Source: Azorinus chamasolen
Lineage: Eukaryota > Mollusca > Bivalvia > Cardiida > Solecurtidae
NCBI GenBank assembly: GCA_963576725.1
Contig: OY755241.1
Coordinates: 25,270,449-25,334,448 of the forward strand
DNA: 64,000 nucleotides
Direction of reading: 5' to 3'
Made by a program: the position numbers and the translations under genes. Under the pieces are notes generated by a model. The model was not told the origin of the DNA. It made no database searches and worked only from the letters and a program-made list of their open reading frames with translations. Shown here one piece after another: positions 1-10,000 of this stretch; position 1 is the first letter of the stretch, and every line of letters begins with the position of its first letter.

Positions 1-162
1 CTGCTCTGTTTGCTGTTGATATAATATAGATATGATTCTACAGTTTCTGCCATGGACAAACATTCCTGTGTCCATGTGTTATTATAACAATTAATCTAAT
101 TAATATTCATGAATCATGATGTCATTATTTCTAACATGAATATTCATGGAGGAAAGGGTTAA
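1..162. mobile_element. P1 piggyBac-like MITE, cut by window edge
   Basis: This is the right part of a P1 element. It runs from the second hairpin arm (CTGCTCTGTTTGC) through the TGAATATTCATG-rich arm to GGAAAGGGTTAA. The TTAA end and CCC-type terminal repeat match the complete copies further right. Confidence 0.6.
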
Positions 163-303
163 ATATATCATCCCTTTATCTAATGAATATTCATGTAAGA
201 AATAATGATTTAATGAATATCAATCTTTATCAGAATTTTTATAATTGCATTAATATGAACAAGTGATAATTTTCCACCATAGCACAAACTGTAAAGTCAG
301 ATC

Positions 304-374
304 TACAGTAAAACCTCTCCATAACGGCCACTATATTGTGTTAATAAGTTGATATTTAGAGAGGTTTTACTGTA
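304..374. mobile_element. G1 pogo-like foldback, internally deleted
   Basis: A 71-bp minimal version with TACAGTAAAACCTCTCC at the left and GAGGTTTTACTGTA at the right. The internal hairpin of full G1 copies is missing. The CAGT start next to TA is typical of Tc1/pogo termini. Confidence 0.65.
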
Positions 375-879
375 TATCATTCCATATGAAAGAGAGCTGA
401 TCCAGATCAGATGGTTCCTTCAGGAGTTACCAGATCTGGATCTTTCTGTTAGCAAAGGCAATAAAAGGTTTCTGTCAGGTAAAGGGTCAAATCATAACAT
501 ATCCATTATAAAACGTCAGCTAATGAATATTCATGATGTCATTATTTATTCAATGAATATTCATCAGGTAAAGGTACGGAGAAGAAGACAAACATTTTTT
601 CAGACTACAATTGGTTACATGAATAACACTTTACTCAATGAATATTCATGAAAGAAATCATGTCATCATGAATATTAGATTAATTTTCAAACTGACATAT
701 CAACACATGAAATTTTGCCAAAGCAGAAACAGCAGAATCACATCTATGTCATACCATAAAGCAAACAGAGTAGACCCTGATCAGACGGCTCCTACAGGAG
801 CCATATAATCTGGGTCTACTCTGTTTGCAAAGGCATAGAAAGGCGTTTTAATGGAGTAAAGGGTTAAAAGGCTACATAC
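375..879. mobile_element. P1 MITE remnants and one complete P1 copy
   Basis: A decayed P1 fragment lies at about 390-620. A better-bounded copy follows at about 622-867, ending GGAGTAAAGGGTTAA, with its hairpin at 760-833. No further POMT1 exon is recognisable left of 880, so the rest of that gene lies outside the window. Confidence 0.55.
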
Positions 880-1035
880 CTCCAGACTGGCTTGGAAGGC
901 ACTAGTCATGACGTTATCGTGTGGCCCTGCCTTCACAAGGATACTAAGGTGGACGTAGAATATGTATGTGTAAATGGCAACTGGTACCAGCAGCAACAAG
1001 ACACAGCGAGACAGCAAGTGCTTCACAAGGCACAT
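880..1035 (-). CDS. POMT1: POMT1 exon 9 (last in window)
   Basis: The acceptor is CCACCAG at 1036-1042 and the donor is GAG|GTATGT at 880/879. Its 52 codons run phase 0 to phase 0. They encode a hydrophobic helix, then FYVHL, GPHDNVM and AFQASLE, the end of the first membrane block of POMT1 just before the MIR domains. Confidence 0.88.
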
Positions 1036-4000
1036 CTGGTGGAAATAACAATTTTAAACAATAAAGCAAAGTGGGATTCAGAAGAACATTCTTAACACTT
1101 TCCTTGTTCTATGTTTATTACAAATTTCAATACCTACTGAATATTCATGGACAAAATAGTTATAATGAAATATGGAAGGTAGAACATTGTAGCCATGTTA
1201 GAAAGTAAAGACACAGATCTATCAAATTTTATAAGCAAACAGAGCAGACCCTGATCAGACGGCTGCTCTGGGTCTGCTCTGTTTGCAGATATGTGAAAAC
1301 ACGTTTATATGAGGGAAAGGGTTAATCTAAGTATTCAGACAGACAAAGTTAGGTAAATGATGCAGACACAAATCAAACCAATCAGATCTGGGGTTACACT
1401 ATTTGCTACTATGTCAGTTTAATTAACATTGTGTCAAATTTTAACAAAATGATGAGGGTTATATAGTTGTGATCGTTTATGTCACTGGATTTGACTTACT
1501 TCAATTCTCATCACTTGGATTCGAGCAGGGAATAGAACTACTTACATCTGACAATGAGAAGTCTGAGAGTAGTTTCCAGTAGTCCCTTATTGCCAGGTAC
1601 AGTATCAGCAGGCCGGTAAACATCCCCACATACTTAATACTGTAACAGAAACGAACCTACAGAAACACGCAAACCCTACAAGGTGCCTGTCCACATCTGT
1701 ATACACCTTTGTATAGTGAATATCTATGAAAAATGCATAACATCATGAACATCAATGTAAATGAATCTTTATATTAGCCTGTGAACACAAGAATTGTTGA
1801 ACAATGAATACATAACATAAACATGCATAAAGTTATGTGTAAAGGGTTACTAGACTGTCAAATCACAGTACCATGTGGAGGTACACCACAAGAGCACCGC
1901 AAGCGGGTGCCAACGCTCGTCTGTCGTCATTGTCAAGATGAAAATGCATACCACAAATGAAGGTTGTAAATGAAAAATTGAAGAAGTTATGGTAAATGTT
2001 AAAATTTTGGACAACGACGACAATGCGGACACCGGATTTACAATAGCTCGTGATTTCTTCGAAACAGACGAGCTAATAATGACTTCCTTACCTCAGAGTC
2101 AGTGTGAAGGTCACTCCAGTGAGACACAGCCAGAACCACCACTGCAGAGAAAACTGACTGAAATATACAAATGAGAACAGTAATTAGTGCACCCAGAACA
2201 TCTACAGGGGATAAACATAACATTAGAGAGTGAATAAAATTTTAAATTGTGTCCCAGATTTGAGACAGATTGTAACAAGAGGGCCAAGATGGCCCTTAGT
2301 CGCTCACCTGATTACCATAGATTTAAGATTATAGCTGGGTAGCCCCAGGATGGGGCCAATATTGACCTAAGGGACAATATTTGAACAATGTTGATAGTGG
2401 ATCATGAGCAGTGATTCTGGAAAACAAGATTTTCAAAGATTTAGAATATTGATTTGATCAAGGCAATCATTCTGACCAATGCAGATTGGGCTAAAAATGT
2501 GCTCTCTAGAGCGATTTTTCTCAGAGGTGACCTACTTTTTGACCTCACCCGACCATGAATACACTCAACCTTGATATCACCAAGACAAACATTCTGAGCA
2601 AGTTTGAGGGAGATTGGGCCAAAAATGTGGCCACTGGTGTGTAAACAAGATTTTTCCAAGATATGACCCAGTGACCTAGTTTTTGACCCCATGCAACCCA
2701 CTTTCAAACTCGTCAAAGATTCTATCAGGGGAATCATTCTGACCAAGTTTCATGAAGATTTGGCCACAAATGTGAACTCTAGAGTGTTCATGATTTTTTT
2801 CTACTGTTTGACCTAGTGACCTAGTTTTTGACCGAACATGACCCACTTAAAACTCGTCCGAGATTTTATTAGGACAATCATTCTGACCAAGTTTCATGAA
2901 GATTAGGCTAAAATGTGACCTCTAGAGTGTTTTTCTACTATTTGACCTAGTTTTTAACCCCACATGACCCACTTTCGAACTCGTCCGAGAGTTCGAGACA
3001 ATCATTCTGACCAAATTTCATTAAGATTGGACTAAAATTATGACCACTAGAGTGTTCACAAGCAAATTGTTGACGACAGACATACGGACGACGGACATTC
3101 TAGTCTCCCAAAAGCTCACCCTGAGCTTTGCTCATGTGAGCTAAAAAGATTTGAAAGACCGTATTCATCCAGGCAATTAGGCTCCTCCTTAACCCTTTCC
3201 CTAATAGAAACGCTTTTTAATGCCTCTGCAAACAGAGTAGACCCAGATCAGGCAGCTCATGCTCTGTTAGCTTATGGAAATATCATAGATCTGAGTCTGC
3301 ACTGCTGGTTGTAGCAACAACATTCTTTGCTCTGTATACCAGAACGGAAATATATTTAGTTCATTATTCATAGTAGGTGGAGTCTTGTATGAATACTAAA
3401 CAGGGAAAGGGTTAAACAGGATAGGGGACAGTACATCTGTGACACAACTTCAACATCGCTCACTCTCTCAGATGGTGTCAATCCCCATTAGATGGTCATT
3501 CAGTCTGCTGATCAAGTTCACAATACATGGACAATCACTCATGGTTAACTTATATTATCATGTTGTTTGTGTAATTGAAGTTTAAATCAATAACAATGAG
3601 GTTCACAATTAATAATCGCATTAAAGATTTGTATGATGTTTGGTGACTATTGGTTCAGTCTTTACTCCATAAAATGCTTTTCTATGCCTATGCAAACAGA
3701 GTAGACAAAGATCAGGGTCTGATCTGTTTGCTTATGAAACAACATAGATCCTATTCCACAGTTTCTGAATTAACCAAAAGTTCCTATGTGCATATGCCAT
3801 CATAAAAAATAATCCAATCAATATTTATGATGTATTTATTTCTTATTCTTGTTGCCATATTAACCTTTTACTCCATAAATATTCATGAAAAATTAATGAC
3901 ATGAATATTAGATGAATTTTTACAGGGTTCATACAGAAATTGGGTGGGAAATTTCAAGCACTTTTCAAGGACTTTTTCAGGATTTTATTTCAAAGTTCAA

Positions 4001-7000
4001 GCACTATTAGTGACACAACCTGTCTTGCCCAAATACTGAAAAAGTCCATTCAAAAGAATTCAAAAGAAACCATAAGCAGGATATGGCTTAAATAAGTGCA
4101 AGAGTAATGCAGAAGGTTTCTATGGGATCTTCCTGCATTAGTTTTACACTTCAATAAGCAGTCACATATCTGCAAATGTCAAAGATTCTACTATAGTATA
4201 CTTGAATGAGTCATAGGAAATCTATAGCAGTCAATAATTCTGCCTGGACAGTTTTCAAGGACATTTATGAAGATTTTCAAGCCATTTTTAAGCACATTTT
4301 CAGGATTGGCCAAAATTTAAGCACTTTTCAAGCACTTGTGTATGTTTTCAAGCATTTTTCAAGGCAACCCCTGAAATTCAAGAAGTTTTCAAGGCTGTGC
4401 GAACCCTGTTTTATAATGACATATAAACACAGAAATGTTTGGCTAAGGCAGGATCTGCTGAATCAGATCTATATTATTTAATAAGCAACAAAGCCGACCC
4501 TGAGCAGACAGCTCCAGTAGCAGTCATCTGAATCTGGGTCTACTCTATTTGAAAAGGCATATCTACATGTATACCGTAAATGGTAAAATTTTACTAAAAC
4601 ACACAGATGAACAATAAACATTTGAATCAAGTTTATTACTACGTGTAATGAAGAAGTTTATGCTAAAAAATATTCTGGACATACATATGGACAAGAGCAA
4701 ATCTATATGTCCCCAACAAAGAGTGGGCATAAAAATTCAAGGCTAAATTTAAATCCCCATAACCACATTTTCCAGAAATGGGGGAATAAAAATCAGTGCA
4801 TTCTCAGCAGCAAAGGTCATTGCTTTACCTGTGTGTCAGGTTTCTGAACCTCAGGAAGCTGAGTATGGATAAACAGAGAAAGCACAGCAGCATCCCTTCC
4901 ATCAGCATGAACCTGGATTGAACCAGCAGCGCATTATCTGTAACATAACAACACTGTAGATACAGTAAGAACCAGCAGTGTATTATCTGTAACATAACAC
5001 CACTGTAGCTACAGTAAGAACCAGCAGTGTATTATCTGTAACATAGCAACACTGTAGCTACAGTAAGAACCAGCAGTGTATTACCTGTAACATAACACCA
5101 CTGTAGCTACAGTAAGAACCAGCAGTGCATTATCTGTAACATAGCAACACTGTAACTACAGTAAGAACCAGCAGTGCATTATCTGTAACATAGCAACACT
5201 GTAACTACAGTAAGAACCAGCAGTGCATTATCTGTAACATAACACCACTGTAGCTACAGTAAGAACGAGCAGCGCATTGTCTGTAACATAACAACACTGT
5301 AACTACAGTAAGAACCAGCAGTGCATTATTTGTAACATAACCACACCGTAACTACAGTAAGAATCAGCAGCGCATTATCTGTAACATAACCACACTGTAG
5401 ATACAGTAAGAACCAACAGTGCATTATCTGTAACATAGCAACACTGTAACTACAGTAAGAACCAACAGTGCATTATCTGTAACATAACAACACTGTAACT
5501 ACAGTAAGAACCAGCAGCACATTATCTGTAACATAACCACACTGTAGATACAGTAAGAACCAACAGTGCATTATCTGTAACATAGCAACACTGTGGCTAC
5601 ATTAACCCATTCCCTCATATTGATGACTTTTGATGATTCTGTATAAGTTGACCCTCTGTAAAAGTCACTTAGAAAGCAGGTGGTTGCTCTATGCAGGGTG
5701 AAAGAAATGCAGAAAGTTTTCCCCCATGAATATTAATTTAACCCTTTACTCAATGAATATTTATGTAAGAAATAATGACATCATGAATATCAATTACATT
5801 TTTATAATGATACATGAACACAGGACCTTCTGGCAACAGTGGAAACTGTAGAATCAGATCTATATCATGACATAAGCAGACAGAACAGACCCTGATCAGA
5901 CGGCTCTCATAGAAGCCATCTGATCTGGGTCTACTCTGTTTGCAAAGGTGTAGAAAAGTGTATTTATGGAGGAAAGGGTTAAGAAGTTATGACTGTATGA
6001 ATATTCATGTCTAAACTTTATAATTACACATTAACGATGACACTTTTGTATCATTCTATAAGCAAACATAGCAGATCCTGATCAGACAGCTCCTGTAGGA
6101 GCTGTTAGATATGGGTCTACTCTGTTTGCAAAGTGCAAAAGTTGTCTCTATGGGGGGGGGGGGAAACCTTAGAACTCCAGAATTAGTCAGTATTTGAGTT
6201 GTTGCTTTGGAAAGGTTCTTCTGTATATAAGATGATCACACAAATGGGTCCCTCAGTATAAAAATAAGTATAAATCTTAATGCACTACAGTCACTACTGT
6301 AGGTATAGGGTCCTGTACCACAAAGTGCAACTAATTACCTGTGGATAAAAACCCAGATATTCTTCTGTGCATAGAACAAATTGCATTGTTCATGCACTGA
6401 AGAAGATCCAGATAGAACTATCGACATACTGCAAGCCAGCTGTAAGGCTTTCTCACTTGAAAAATCAAAATGCACAGGCTGGGATTCGAAGACCATAACC
6501 ACTTGAGTCGACCATGGAGGCCCCTGCTAAAAACAGTAAGCTTGCAAAGCAAATACACGTATACATTAGAACCTGTCTTAAGCAACTTATATCAATTAGA
6601 CACCGGAATCTTAAAAAGCAGGTGGTTGCTTAACCCATTCCCACATAGGCTATTTTTAGTCCCAACCTCTTTGAATAAATCTACCAAAAAGGAGCCTTTA
6701 CTAGAGAAAAGGAAACTTTTAGAATTGTGCAGTTTTGAAACCACTGTGAGCAAATGGAGCAAATGCTCTATTTATCACAATGGTTTCAAAAAGTGACTTT
6801 TACAGAGACGTAGAAAGGAGTATTCATGGAGGAAAGGGTTAATACACGGAAAATGTAATGCAAAAAGCTCCAATAGGAGCTTTTTGCATTACTTTTGCCC
6901 TGTATTAAGCAACCACCTGCCTTACAGATCCATAATTAAACCTCTTTTTGATGGCCGCTTAAGACAGGTCCTACTGTATATTCTAACACACCTCTAGTTA

Positions 7001-10000
7001 GAATGATCTCAAAGAGTTCAAAGGTTTTAAATTGGAAAAGATAATACCATCAGAAAATGGGTGTATAAAAATATTTTCATTTCTTTTTTCTTTCAATCAA
7101 ACGGCCCATGTGAATGGATTGACTTCAACCTACCTAGCAATATAAAGGCCCCAGTCAACAAGGCAGCCCATCTTGAGAAGCCCAACTCCACAGCTATCTG
7201 ATACATCAGTGGTACGACAAGACTGCCACAGACTGCCGGCAACAAACGCATCTGCTGCACAGGAAACTTGGGTGAATAATCTGCAGGATACAAATACATG
7301 TACACTGTATATGGAATATTTGACCTACATTATTTGCATTCAAAGCTGTCAAACTTGTACCAAATTAACTAATTCAGCTTTACATACTGATGGAGACAGG
7401 TGTTTAACCCTATCACTGTTCTATGCATATTTCAAATTTCAATACCTACTGAATATTCATGGTCAAAACAGTTATTATGTAATATGGAAGGTTGGATATT
7501 GTAGCCAGTTTAGAAACTAAAGAACCAGATCTATCAAATTCAATTAGCAAACAGAGCAGACCCTGATCAGACAGCTCCTCTAGGAGCCATTTGATACGAG
7601 TCTACTCTGTTTGCAAATGCGTGAAATCATGTTTATATGAAGGAAAGGGTTAAGCGTCGTATAATAGGGTAATTTGGTAAATATGGCACAATGTAATTCA
7701 ACTCTGTACCTGTTAACCCTTTCCCTGTTCTACAATAAGTCCACACTTCAATACCTACTGAATATTCATTGACAAAACAGTTATAATGAAATATGGAAGG
7801 TGGAACATTGTAGCCATTTTAGAAAGTAAAGAAACATATATTTCAAATTCCACTAGCAAACTGAGCAGACCCTGATCAGACGGCTCCTATCGGAAATATA
7901 GCAAATGCGTGAAAACATGTTTATATGAAGGAAAGGGTTAACTCGGTACCTGTTAAATATTCATGTAAGAATTAATGACATCATTACAATTAGATTAATC
8001 TTTATAATGGCATATGAACACAGGACAGTTTCGCTTTAATAGGCAGAAACTGCCGTCAGATCTATATTACAAATGTATACCATAAGCTAACAGAGCAGAC
8101 CCTGATCATACGGCTCCTATAGGGGCTGTCTGATTTGGGTCTACTCTATTAGCAAAGGTATGAAAAGGTGTTTATACATGGGAAAGGGTTAACCCCGGTA
8201 ATGACAAATGATATATCAGATAAGATAAGAAAACTCCTTTATTTTCCCACCAAACTCTATGCTGTGACCCCTCTTTAGAATTGTCTCTTCCATACGATTT
8301 TAAACAGTGGTCACAACATAGGATTTGGATGAGAAATGACGAATTTTAGTTAACCCCGGCAATAACAAATGATATATCAGTACACTGAGTACAGTAAAAC
8401 CTCTCTATAACAGACACTAAATTATGTTAATTACATGTAGTTGGTATTTAGGGCAGGTGGCTGCTTGAAGCAAGGTGAAAGTAAAACAGAACGCTCCTAT
8501 AGGTGCATTCTGTTTTACTTTCACCTTGCTTTAAGCAGCCACCTGCCTTTAACACAAAATATTTTATGTAATTTAGTGACCGTTATAGAGGAGTTTTACT
8601 GTATGTTCAAGTGGACGGCTTTTGAACAAGAGAATGCAACTTACCTGCTCCAATGCGGTCAAAGCCGAAATCTCCCTCAAAGCCAGAGAACCTTCCTGGA
8701 AAATTCCAATGAAAAGTTTAATAAAGCTTACAAACATTGCACAGTTTGCAGGACTTTATCATCAAATTCTCTTATTTCTCAGGCAAACTCTATTTGTTGC
8801 TACTCATTAACCCTTTCCCCTCATAGGCTATTTTTAGACCCAACCTCTTTGAATGAATCTACCCAAAAGGAGCATTTACCAGAGAAAAGTAAAATTTTAG
8901 AATTTTGTAGTTTGAAACCATTGTGATAAATATAGCATTTGCTCCTATAGGAGCAAATGTTCTTTTTATCACAATGGTTTCAAGAAGTGGTTATTACAGA
9001 GGCGTAGAAAGGCTTACTTACGGAGGAAAGGGTTAAAATCCCCTCACATTTCTAATGAGTAGGACTCTAATGAGAAACAACAAAATAGGTTTTTTTTACA
9101 ATAGCTGATGAAATACCGTGTAAAAGATGTAATACAAGTTCTTGCTTACCAGTGCTAACTTTAGTCCTTACCTGCCAATGCTAACATGAGTTTTCCCAGA
9201 GGCGGGTGAACATCAAAGAAGAAAACTCTCCTCAAATACAGAGACGCAAATCTAGCAAAGTGCAGTTCATCAAAGCTGGAAAAGAATATGGACATCAAAG
9301 TGAGATTTTTTTAAAGTAAAACTAAGGCAAGAGTCTAAAATGTACTGCACATGAATAAGCTGCTTACAGGGTTCCCACTGGCAGTCGCCAATGGCGAAAA
9401 TATTCATAATCTTGCAATAAAAAATCAAGTCTGGCGAATTTTGTGGCGAAAGGGAAATTTTCAGAATATGTGCTTAGATACATGTCATCAATATTCATGT
9501 ATTAGCCCTTTACTCCATGAATATTTATGTAAGAAATAATGATGTCATGAATATTAATTGGGTTAATTTTTAAAATGACATATTAAGTCATTAACACATG
9601 GAATTTTTGCCAAACCAGAAACTACTGAATCACATCTATATTATTCCATAAGCAAACAGAGCAGACCCTGATCAGACGTCTCCTATAGGAGCCGTCTGAT
9701 CTGGGTCTACTCTGTTTGCAAAGGTGCAGAAAGGCGTATTTATGGGGTAAAGGATTAATTTGATAATTTTTTAAAATGGCATGGTAGAAACTGCAGAATC
9801 AGATCTATATTATTCCATAAATGTAGACCCTGATCAGACAGCCCCTAAAGGAGTTGTTCGATCTGGATCTACTGTTGGCAAAGGTGTTAAAAGGCACATG
9901 TATGGAGAAAAGGGTTAAAGGTCCAGTCTCAGCATCATAGATAAAATGGAATATTTCAAGTCATACTATGTTTTGACCAACCTTTAGAATTTCTTGAAGA

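Noticed and set aside
892..1095. 67-codon plus-strand frame
   Set aside because: Antisense of POMT1 exon 9.
4921..5603. CRISPR-like array
   Set aside because: Animal DNA, direct head-to-tail units with no unique spacers, and a splice site as the seed; the same reasoning applies to 33805-34905 and 35697-36037.
8441..8926. 161-codon plus-strand frame
   Set aside because: Runs through a G1 foldback, antisense of POMT1 exon 4 and a P2 MITE; no protein family.
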